A DNA stretch of 64,000 nt, taken from positions 87,626 through 151,625 of the forward strand of contig NW_020825493.1 in NCBI RefSeq assembly GCF_003286085.1. Direction: 5' to 3'. The DNA comes from Drosophila persimilis. Lineage: Eukaryota > Arthropoda > Insecta > Diptera > Drosophilidae. Position numbers and translations under genes: made by a program. Under the pieces are notes generated by a model, which saw nothing but the letters and a program-made list of their open reading frames with translations, did not search any database and was not told where the DNA came from. Shown here one piece after another: positions 10,485 to 19,439 of the stretch (position 1 is its first letter; each line of letters begins with the position of its first letter).

Positions 10485-11598
10485 CGAGGGGGAACGTTGT
10501 GAGTTGCTGCGGACACCGCAACTCTACAGTTATACCCGATACTAAGTCAGTATGGCTCTCCTCCGGCAGACGCCGCTAATATTAAACGACACGACAAAGA
10601 GTGCGTGCGAGAGAGACAGAAAATCAGTCTGAGCGTGACGTCGGGCGCTGCGTAGCCACTAAAAATTGATTTCTTGCTTTTGGCTACAAAAATGATCCGA
10701 TCTGATCCAGATTCGGAACCGGATAGATATGGTCATTGTCTATGATTCTGCGTTTTTAGTTTACTCGATTTTGCAATATTGTGGATGCAACAGATTTTCG
10801 TCCTTTGTGTGGGCGGAAGGGGGTGGGGCGAAATTTTGAGATATACGTTTTATAGTGAGATCTAACAGGAGTGCGGATACCAAATTTGGTTACTCTAGCC
10901 TTAATAGTCTCTGAGATTTATGAATATCCCCAGATCTGCATCCTTTGCGGGGGCGGAAGGGGGTGTGGCGAAATTTTGAAACAAACTCGTCTCGGTCCGA
11001 TATATTAGGAGTGTGGATACCAAATTTGGTTGCTCTAGCTTTTATAGTCTCTGAGATCTAGGCGCTAATGTTTTACTCTAAGCAAAGCCGCCTATGCTAC
11101 GTGTGTGTTAGAGAGAGACAGGGCGAGAAAAAATGAAATTGTTTTCTTGATGCTGGCTATAATAATAATACGATCCAATTCAGATTCCGCAGTCTAAAAG
11201 ATATCGTCATTCTCTACGATTCTGCGTTTTTGGTTTTCTCGTATCGTCGAAATTGTGGATGCCACAGATTTTCGCCCTTTGTGGGAGCGGAAGTGGGCGG
11301 GGCAAAGTTTTGAAATATTTTTGTAGCAGTGACATATCACAGAAGTCTGGATCCAAAACATCGTTGCTCTAGCTCTTATAGTCTTTGAGCATTAGGCGCT
11401 GAAGGGGACGGACAGACGGACAGACGGACGGACGGACAGACGGACAGACAGACATGGCTCAATCGACTCGGCTATTGATGCTGATCAAGAATATATATAC
11501 TTTATGGGGTCGGAAACGATTCCTTCTGGACGTTACACACATACACTTTTACCACAAATCTAATATACCCCAATACTCATTTTGAGTATCGGGTATAA
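10485..11598 (-). mobile_element. DINE-1/Helentron-type element, copy 2
   Basis: Full-length minus-orientation copy with 3' hairpin, subterminal repeats and GACGGACA microsatellite (about 11405-11452). It belongs to a sequence subtype (CTAAAAATTGATTTCTTG) shared with copies 10 and 12. Inserted in an A-rich run. Confidence 0.9.
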
Positions 11599-11611
11599 AA
11601 AATAAAAAAAA

Positions 11612-12718
11612 TGAGGTGGAACGTTGTGAGTTGCTGCGGACACCGCAACTCTACAGTTATACCCGATACTAAGTCAGTATGGCTCTCCTCCGGCAGACGC
11701 CGCTAATATTAAACGACACGACAAAGAGTGCGTGCGAGAGAGACAGAAAATCAGTCTGAGCGTGACGTCACGTGCTGCGTAGCCACTGCAAATTGATTTG
11801 TTTCCTTTGGCTATAAAAATGATCTGATCTGATCCAGATTCAGCAATCTGATAGATATGGTCGTTATCTATGATTCTGCGTTTTTAGTTTTCTCAAATCT
11901 GCAATATTGTGGATGCAGCAGATTTTCGTCCTTTGTGGGGGCGGAAGGGGGTGGGGCGAAATTTTGAGATAAAGGTTTTATAGTGAGATCTAACAGAAGT
12001 GCGGATACCAGATTTGGTTACTCTAGCTTTAATAGTCTCTGAGATTTGTGAATATCCCCAGATTTGCATCCTTTGCGGGGGCGGAAGGGGGTGTGGCGAA
12101 ATTTTGAAACAAACTCGTCTCGGTCCGATATTTTAGGAGTGTGGATACCAAATTTGGCTGCTCTAGCTTTTATAGTCTCTGAGATCTAGGCGCTAATGTT
12201 TTACTCTAAGCAAAGCCGCCTATGCTACCTGTGTGTTAGAGAGAGACAGGGCGAGAAAAAATGAAATTGTTTTCTTGATGCTGGCTATAATAATAATACG
12301 ATCGAATTCAGATTCTGCTGTCTAAAAGATATGGTCATTCTCTACGACTCTGCGTTTTTAGTTTTCTCGTATCTTTAAAATTGTGGATGCCACAGATTTT
12401 CGCCCTTTGTGGGGGCGGAAGTGGGCGGGGCAAAGTTTTGAAATATTTTTGGAGCAGTGACATATTACAGAAGTCTGGATCCAAAACATCGTTGCTCTAG
12501 CTCTTATAGTCTTTGAGCATTAGGCGCTGAAGGGGACGGACAGACGGACAGACGGACGGACGGACAGACAGACAGGGCTCAATCGACTCGGCTATTGATG
12601 CTGATCAAGAATATATATACTTTATAGGGTCGGAAACGATTCCTTCTGGACGTTACACACATCCACTTTTACCACAAATCTAATATACCCCAATACTCAT
12701 TTTGAGTATCGGGTATAA
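11612..12718 (-). mobile_element. DINE-1/Helentron-type element, copy 3
   Basis: Full-length and in the same orientation as copy 2, only 13 A/T-rich bases away, so the pair looks like a tandem. Its first bases read TGAGGTGG where most copies have CGAGGGGG. Confidence 0.9.
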
Positions 12719-13019
12719 AAAGAAGAAGAAGTGGGAACCGAAGGAAGGCTAACAAAACCAGGGGGCACCCTAGGGTTAACGCGGCGAGAGGCGCGGATAA
12801 CTTTCAAAACGGGAGCGAGCGAGAGAGCCAGCTGGAAGGCAAGAGAGAGCCGTCCCACGGGCCCATGTAAGGCACCGTTACAGGGAACGGTGAGCACCGG
12901 CACGAGCCCTTATAAAGGAGGGAGCAGCGCACGATCAGGACTTTTCAAAAGTTGACCACGTGGAAAAAAAAGGGTAAGATGCAGCAGCACTTAATAAGGT
13001 ATATAACGGAGCAGCGGAA
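12719..13019 (+). promoter_or_regulatory. core-promoter-like segment upstream of the extra reading frame
   Basis: TATAAA at 12911-12916 is followed 26 bases on by ATCAGGA at 12934-12940 (initiator-like). The surrounding GAGCCCTTATAAAGGAGG resembles the LTR promoter GAGCCTATAAGAGGAGG at about 3921. The segment may be a diverged LTR promoter of a related element. An ATG at 13020 opens the next feature. Confidence 0.4.
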
Positions 13020-14585
13020 ATGGATTCGCCGCGGGTATCAGGCGGCAGGCGTACCAGGTCGAGCGCGAGGAGCAAAGGGCGAGTAGGAGTAGGTCCCCGG
13101 AGCTACAGTTATTGGCCTCACCGCTAGTGTCAACCGCGGGATCCATGGGACCGACGGTGTCCCCGGTGGTATAGCCGGGGTACACCGAGGCGGAAAGTGA
13201 CCTGGAATTGGTGAGCTGGGAGCCGGCGCCACGGAGAAAACGCGCACGCGAGGCGAAGCGCGAGGAGCCCCGGACCAGCAGACTCGAGGAGCCCCACACC
13301 AGCAGACGCGAGGAGCCCCGCACCGGCAAACGCGAGGAGCCCCGGACCAGCAGGCGCGAGGGCCCCGGACCAGCAAGCACGAAGAGCCCCGCACCGGCAA
13401 GCGCGAGGAGTGGCCTGAGGGAGGAAGGAGGGGGCGCACGGAGACGCGGAAGGAGGAGCCCAGTGAGCGGGCCTCGAAGCGGGCGTCCACGCGTTCGACG
13501 CGTACGGCCAAGGAAGAGGAGTCGTCGGCACGCACAAGGGGGAGGTCGACGGCCCGGCGAGGGGATCAGCGGCCGACAGACCCACAGGTCGAGGAGCCGC
13601 AGCCAACGCCGACCGAAACCGCGGTCAAAGAGCCGCAGACAACGCCGACCGAAACCGCGGTCAAAGAGCCGCAGGCAACGCAGGCCGACATCGCGGAAAA
13701 CAACGCGGCCGCTGAGGCACGACGCCTCGCGGAATGGCACCGGCGGTTCGCGCTGGCCGCGGCGACGGAGGAGCGGAGGCAACGGCGTTATGGGAGGACG
13801 CCCTGACGCTGGCAAAGAGGCTGAAGGCCACGCAGGAGGCTGAAGGCCACGCAGGAGGCTGAAAAGGCGGCGCAAGAAGCGGAGGCTGAGCGCCACAAAC
13901 GGGACTTCGCGCACCAATGGCGGTGTATTAGCCGGATCAACGCAGCGGAGCAAAGGGAGATGGCGCGTCTGCGTGCGGAAGCGGAGAAGGCAAGGGCGAC
14001 GCGGGCGGAGGGCGCGGCATGCGGGCTGGCGGTGATCTCCAGCGATGAGGAGGAGGCGGAGTGCCCACCAGCGCCGAAGGCGGCTCGAGTCCAGTCGCCC
14101 GAAGAGGAGTGGCAGGAGAGGCTACGACGAGCCGAGGTGGAGGAGGAAGAGCTTTGGCAGCCACCCCCTGAACACGTCGAGTCCGAGGAGGAGCCACGGC
14201 CGCAGGCCCCACCGTCACCGGGGGCAGAGGAAGAGCTGTTCCAGCGTCGGCCGCCGGCTGACAACGCGCGCTGCCAAGGGGATCAGCAGCAGCTGCAGCA
14301 GCGTCAGCAGCAGCATCAGCAGCAGCAGCAGCACTAGCACGGGCCACAGGGAGCCGCCATCGGGCCGTTCGTCTCGCAGGAGGTGCGCTCCGCGGTTTGC
14401 TCGTGCAAACGCTGCACATATCGTGGGCCTCTGGGCCCGCGCCCCAGCAGCCCGGGCAGGAGGCGAGGGAGGCTCGACTGTGGGAGGAGGCACCACGCGC
14501 CAGTGACGAGCGGGACCCGAGGCGGCGGGCACGGCCACAGGAGTCGACAGGCCCAGCGGTGGCACCCACAGCCGAAGAGGAGTAG
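13020..14585 (+). pseudogene. extra reading frame, Arg/Glu-rich coiled-coil protein, function unknown
   Basis: Not recognised. Coding-like sequence runs in changing frames. It has an Arg/Ser-rich start at 13020; a 24-bp repeat encoding REEPRTSR-type units (13251-13410); a Pro/Thr block VEEPQPTPTETAVKEP (about 13590-13670); a long Ala/Glu/Arg helical segment likely to be a coiled coil (about 13690-14010); an acidic SSDEEEAE stretch (about 14040); a Gln run ended by TAG at 14335; and, after that stop in the same frame, a Cys motif CSCKRC (about 14399). A 19-bp duplication near 13830 and at least two other indels break the frame. The long minus-strand frame over the same bases is a GC-bias shadow. 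It could be a third ORF of the gypsy element, a diverged gag, or a captured gene. Confidence 0.45.
13251..13410 (+). repeat. 24-bp tandem repeat in the extra reading frame
   Basis: About six units of CGCGAGGAGCCCCGGACCAG plus four bases, with point changes and one small deletion. The period is a multiple of three, so the coded 8-residue unit is kept in frame. Confidence 0.8.
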
Positions 14586-15242
14586 AGAAGAAGAATGGAA
14601 AAAAAGTAACTGAAAACAAGAACAAATAAAAAAAAAAAAAACAAAAAAACATGGTCTTACCTTGCAGCAGAGGAACAGCGGGGCATCGCTAGAAATGATC
14701 GGTGAAGCTTGAATGAAGGCGGCGGAAGGCGTCAAAGCGGGAGGAAAACTTACCCGAAGCATCCAGAGGGCCGGCGGAAGGCATGCGCGCCAGCGAAGGG
14801 CAGTAGGGAAAACCAGACGCGCACAAGAAAAACAAAGAAAACACCCGGCATCGCGAGAAAATAGTAAGTTTCCAGTCCATTGAGGAATTCGCGATCCGGA
14901 AGTAGAATACGCACGCTGCAACATATCGAGTAGATCACAAAAACGACCCTACGCTTTATCGAGTGGAGCGTAAGGGCAACGCTGTGTCATATCGAGTAGG
15001 TCAGAATAGCGACCATACCCTATATCGGGCGGGGCAAAAGAAGCTCCTATGCGAACTATCGATAAGGGGGAATCGAATCGATCGAGCTCATCGGAGAGAT
15101 ACGGCAACACCGCATGGCGCGAGGCCGAAAGAGGGCGCCAAGGGGCACCCGGGTCGAGAACAAAGCACGCGCGTGCCGGTCGCGCGGGGTTTTTGAAGCA
15201 TCCCAAACCTGGGACGCGGGACCAAATATGGTCATGAGATCA
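14586..15242 (+). promoter_or_regulatory. A-rich tract and U3-like region upstream of the 3' LTR core
   Basis: Starts with an A-rich stretch containing AAATAAA and long A runs (14615-14650). Then two diverged direct repeats, each with a CATATCGAGTAG core and a TATCG-GGGGC-like end, occur at about 14912-14975 and 14977-15040. TATCGATA, the recognition motif of DREF/BEAF-type factors, is at about 15057. No gene is seen. This block has no counterpart upstream of the 5' LTR. Confidence 0.5.
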
Positions 15243-15990
15243 CGCCACCAGCCAGGTCCCGTTGGAAAGCGACAAGGGAATGAAGGAACGCCGATGGAAA
15301 AATACGGGCACCGCATGGCGGAAAGTGCCGTTAGCGCCAGGCGGCATCGGCGGCGCCGACGCAGAAGCGAGCTTATAAGAGGAGGGCCGCGACCAGGAAC
15401 GAGGACAGTCAGCAAACGGAGCTAGCAAGAGTGAAGTGAATAGTGAGCCAGGAGAGTGAGACCAAGCGAAGGGAAAAGAACTTTAGAAAGCGAACGCGTT
15501 GTGTGAGGATTGAGAGGCGGACTCGAGCGTGCAGCCAAGAGCCAAAGACCCCAATCCCTTGAACCAACGGTGCCACGCTTGAAGCGCATCCCACCAGGAG
15601 TGAGGCACCCTCGGGCCGAAAAGCCAAGTGAGTCGAGTGAGAGCGAACGCGTCAGGCGCCTGACTGAGAGGCGGATTTGGGCCACGTGCCAAGAATCGCT
15701 AGCCCCAGTCAGTAGAGCCGGCGGTGCCACGCTTGGCGAAGCCGTGGGGGGCCCAGGGAGCGACACACTCATCGAACCACAGAGGAGAACCAAGAGGAGA
15801 ACCAGCACCGGAGTCGGAATAGCGTAAGATAGACCTAAGATACCAATAAAGCATATTAGCATACCAGTACAAGACCCAACCCGTGCCTTCTTACTTGTCG
15901 TCTGGGCATCATACAAATATTGTTGCAGCGAGCCTACCGACCGCTGAGCCAGCCCAGCTGCATCAGACGGAAAAGAACGGTTCGTTACAA
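15243..15990 (+). repeat. 3' LTR (part matching the 5' LTR)
   Basis: Matches 3794-4542 with few substitutions and ends GTTACAA. It has a TATA-like box near 15374 and AATAAA near 15847. It is followed by GTAG and then by errantivirus env sequence on the minus strand. Confidence 0.85.
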
Positions 15991-16177
15991 GTAGTATTAA
16001 GCTTACATGTAATACATTATTTAATCGCGTATTTTCTATTACGATTTCTTTGGTTTGCAAATTAGACAGTGGTTTAATTTTTGTTACGTTATTGTTGATG
16101 TATATGCTTTGTGCAAATTCTGGTATTGAGTTGGATATTAAGAATTCGTTTACTTGTACACTGCAATTATGTATTTT
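15991..16177 (-). pseudogene. env: errantivirus env fragment (third piece)
   Basis: Minus-strand coding sequence between the DINE at 16178 and the gypsy 3' LTR. It contains CSVQVNEFLI and continues the reading frame of the piece at 17293-17480 exactly once the DINE is left out. The gene then breaks at the 12 kb insertion and continues at 3637 one frame off. Confidence 0.75.
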
Positions 16178-17292
16178 TATACCCGATACTCAAAATGAGT
16201 ATTGGGGTATATTAGATTTGTGGTAAAAGTGGATGTGTGTAACGTCCAGAAGGAATCGTTTCCGACCCTATAAAGTATATATATTCTTGATCAGCATCAA
16301 TAGCCGAGTCGATTGAGCCCTGTCTGTCTGTCCGTCCGTCCGTCTGTCCGTCTGTCCGTCTGTCCGTCCCCTTCAGCGCCTAATGCTCAAAGACTATAAG
16401 AGCCAGAGCAACGATGTTTTGGATCCAGACTTCTGTGATATGTCACTGCTACAAAAATATTTCAAAACTTTGCCCCGCCCACTTCCGCCCCCACAAAGGG
16501 CGAAAATCTGTGGCATCCACAATTTTCAAGATACGATAAAACCAAAAACGCAGAATCGTAGAGAATGACCATATCTTTTAGACTGCAGAATCTGAATTGG
16601 ATCGTATTATTATTATAGCCAGCATCACGAAAACAATTTAATTTTTTCTCGCCCTGTCTCTCTCTAACACACACGTAGCATAGGCGGCTTTGCTTAGAGT
16701 AAAACATTAGCGCCTAGATCTCAGAGACTATAAAAGCTAGAGCAACCAAATTTGGTATCCACACTCCTAATATATCGGACCGAGACTAGTTTGTTTCAAA
16801 ATTTCGCCACACCCCCTTCCGCCCCCGCAAAGAATGCAAATCTGGGGATATTCACAAATCTCAGAGACTATTAAAGCTAGAGTAACCAAATTTGGTATCC
16901 GCACTTCTGTTAGATCTCACTATAAAACGTATATCTCAGAATTTCGCCCCACCCCCATCCGCCCCCACAAAGGACGAAAATCTGTTGCATCCACAATATT
17001 GCAGATTTGAGAAAACTAAAAACGCAGAATCATAGATAATGACCATATCTATTAGATTGCTGAATCTGGATCAGATCAGACCATTTTTTTTAGCCAAAAG
17101 GAACAAATCAATTTGAGGTGGCTACGCAGCGCCCGACGTCACGCTCAGACTGATTTTCTGTCTCTCTCGCACGCACTCTTTGTCGTGTCGTTAAATATTA
17201 GCGGCGTCTGCCGGAGGAGAGCCATACTGACTTAGTATCTGGTATAACCGTAGAGTTGCGGTGTCCGCAGCAACTCACAACGTTCCCCCTCG
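16178..17292 (+). mobile_element. DINE-1/Helentron-type element, copy 4
   Basis: Full length in plus orientation: TTATACCCGATACT at the start, GTCTGTCCGTC microsatellite (about 16321-16368), subterminal AGTATC-GGTATAA-type repeat and hairpin, end CCCCCTCG. It splits env between two T residues with no duplication. Confidence 0.9.
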
Positions 17293-17480
17293 TTATTAAT
17301 GCGTTACCTTCTACTTTTATTTCATGGTTTAGGCAATCTTGGTTTAATATGGTTTTTGGTAATTTCCAAGTTAACAATATATTGGGTTCTATGAAACTTA
17401 TTTGAAAGTTTTGGTGTGCTTTGGTGTATGGACATTTTGTTTCTACTTGTTTGACTATTCCTGAAATACATTCGTCATTT
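17293..17480 (-). pseudogene. env: errantivirus env fragment (second piece)
   Basis: Minus-strand coding piece between two DINEs, with a Cys-containing ectodomain sequence (NDECISGIVKQ, TKCPY). Its frame joins exactly to the pieces on both sides when the DINEs are ignored. Confidence 0.8.
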
Positions 17481-18570
17481 TTATACCCGATACTCAAAAT
17501 GAGTATTGGGGTATATTAGATTTGTGGTAAAAGTGGATGTGTGTAACGTCCAGAAGGAATCGTTTCCGACCCCATAACATATATATATTCTTGATCAGCA
17601 TCAATAGCCGAGTCGATTGAGCCATGTCTGTCTGTCCGTCTGTCCGTCCCCTTCAGCGCCTAATGCTCAAAGACTATAAGAGCTAGAGCCACGATGTTTT
17701 GGATCCAGACTTCTGTGATATGTCACTGCTACAAAAATATTTCAAAACTTTGCCCCGCCCACTTCCGCTCCCACAAAGGGCGAAAATCTGTGGCATCCAC
17801 AATTTCGACGATACGAGAAAACCAAAAACGCAGAATCGTAGACAATGACGATATCTTTTAGACTGCGGAATCTGAATTGGATCGTATTATTATTATAGCC
17901 AGCATCAAGAAAACAATTTCATTTTTTCTCGCCCTGTCTCTCTCTAACATACACGTAGCATAGGCGGCTTTGCTTAGAGTAAAACATTAGCGCCTAGATC
18001 TCAGAGACTATAAAAGCTAGAGCAACCAAATTTGGTATCCACACTCCTAATATATCGGACCGAGACGAGTTTGTTTCAAAATTTCGCCACACCCCCTTCC
18101 GCCCCCGCAAAGGATGCAAATCTGGGGATATACACACATCTCAGAGACTATTAAAGCTAGAGTAACCAAATTTAGTATCCGCACTCCTGTTAGATATCAC
18201 TATAAAACGTATATCTCAGAATTTCGCCCCACCCCCATCCGCCCCCACAAAGGAAGAAAATCTGTTGCATCCACAATATTGTAGATTCGAGAAAACTAAA
18301 AACGCAGAATCATAGATAATGACCATATCTATCAGATTGCTGAATCGGGATCAGATCAGATAATTTTTGTAGCCAAAAGGAACAAATCAATTTGCATTGG
18401 CTACGCAGCGCCCGACGTCACGTTCAGACTGATTTTCTGTCTCTCTCGCACGCACTCTTTGTCGTGTCGTTTAATATTAGCGGCGCTGCCGGAGGAGAGC
18501 CATACTGACTTAGTATCGGGTATAACCGTAGAGTTGCGGTGTCCGCAGCAACTCACAACGTTCCCCCTCG
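17481..18570 (+). mobile_element. DINE-1/Helentron-type element, copy 5
   Basis: Full length in plus orientation, with all hallmarks and a short GTCTGTCC microsatellite. It splits env after a Lys-Arg-Lys-coding stretch, and the frame resumes across it. Confidence 0.9.
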
Positions 18571-19419
18571 TTTTTCGTTTTGATTCTTTTTCATATACCT
18601 CGTTTTCTAGAATGTAATAATTGTTTTGCGTTAGGTCAGTGAGGATGTTATTATCTTCATCTGGATATGGGACAATTTTAAGTATAGGAATATTTCTGAT
18701 CTCTCGTGGGATGTTGGAAATTATTAGTATTTCGTTAGTGTCTGATTTCAACCAGGTAGATGTTTTGATATTTATTAATTTCTCTGAATCGATGTGTTTC
18801 AGGTAATCCTGCCTCAATAATTTTGGATTAAAGATCCCTAATCTTGTTAGCTGCATGCCTAATTCAATATCCTCTATGTACCTAGTAAAATGTTGAAAAT
18901 AAGTATTAATATGTCTAGTTGCTTATTTCTGTCATTATCCTTGTTTAATTTATTGACAACTTCTATGCCAGAATTTACTGCTTGAATTACTAAGTTTAAT
19001 TCGTTAACTTGAACACTGTGGCTAGCCAGATTGTCTAATTTCCCTTCTAATTCGACCTTATCATCTTGATCTAACGTTCCAAATAGATATTTATATATTG
19101 TGCCTACTGCATTTATAAGGCCTCTTCTGTTTCTTTTGGCTATTTTTATGCCGTTGAATTCACGTTGCAATTTCTCGACTAAATATTGAACTTGGATTTC
19201 GTTATCAAATTGGGTTGCCTGTTCTAGTAAACTCTGATATGTTTCATCTGTTTTTGTTATATTAATTGTTAGATAGTGGTATTCATAATTAATGGGTATG
19301 TTAATGGTATTCGTTTTGAATATGTGATATCCATTCCTTGAGTTGATGGGATCTATCTCTATATTCTGTCCGGTAGCTTGTAGGACGGTGAACATTAGTA
19401 AGATTATAATCTTAATCAT
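18571..19419 (-). pseudogene. env: env N-terminal part of the 17.6/297-like errantivirus
   Basis: The ATG at 19419 opens a hydrophobic signal peptide (IKIIILLMFTVLQATGQ). The surface part is followed by a furin-type basic site (KRNRRG) and a Gly/Ala-rich fusion-peptide-like segment at about residue 120, then heptad-type helical sequence. This matches the plan of errantivirus envelope proteins related to baculovirus F proteins. One single-base frameshift near 18875 separates the first 180 codons from the next block. The protein would mediate membrane fusion. It is broken by the frameshift, two DINEs and a 12 kb element. I consider 19419 the start because the upstream frame (to 19551) lies in the integrase tail. 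Confidence 0.8.
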
Positions 19420-19439
19420 GTTGTAGCTCCGGATTCCCA

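Larger units (their letters stand above)
3638..15990 (+). mobile_element. Osvaldo/Ulysses-like Ty3/gypsy element, plus strand
   Basis: Order: 5' LTR, tRNA-Lys primer site, gag (split by a DINE), protease, RT, RNase H, integrase, a GC-rich 3' segment, two DINEs, an extra reading frame, a U3-like region and the 3' LTR ending GTTACAA at 15990. GTAG follows the 3' LTR and also occurs at 3634-3637, a possible 4-bp target duplication. gag and pol are clearly related to the Osvaldo-like element at 44132-54763: same capsid motif pattern, second zinc knuckle without His, and ADALSRQ linker. It sits inside the env of the minus-strand errantivirus. The element is dead: many frameshifts, stops and deletions. 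Confidence 0.8.

Noticed and set aside
12991..13953. Long minus-strand frame of 320 codons
   Set aside because: It mirrors the plus-strand Arg/Glu-rich reading (Leu/Arg-rich, no motifs) in GC-rich DNA. The plus-strand frames give ordered low-complexity and coiled-coil segments, so the minus frame is a shadow.
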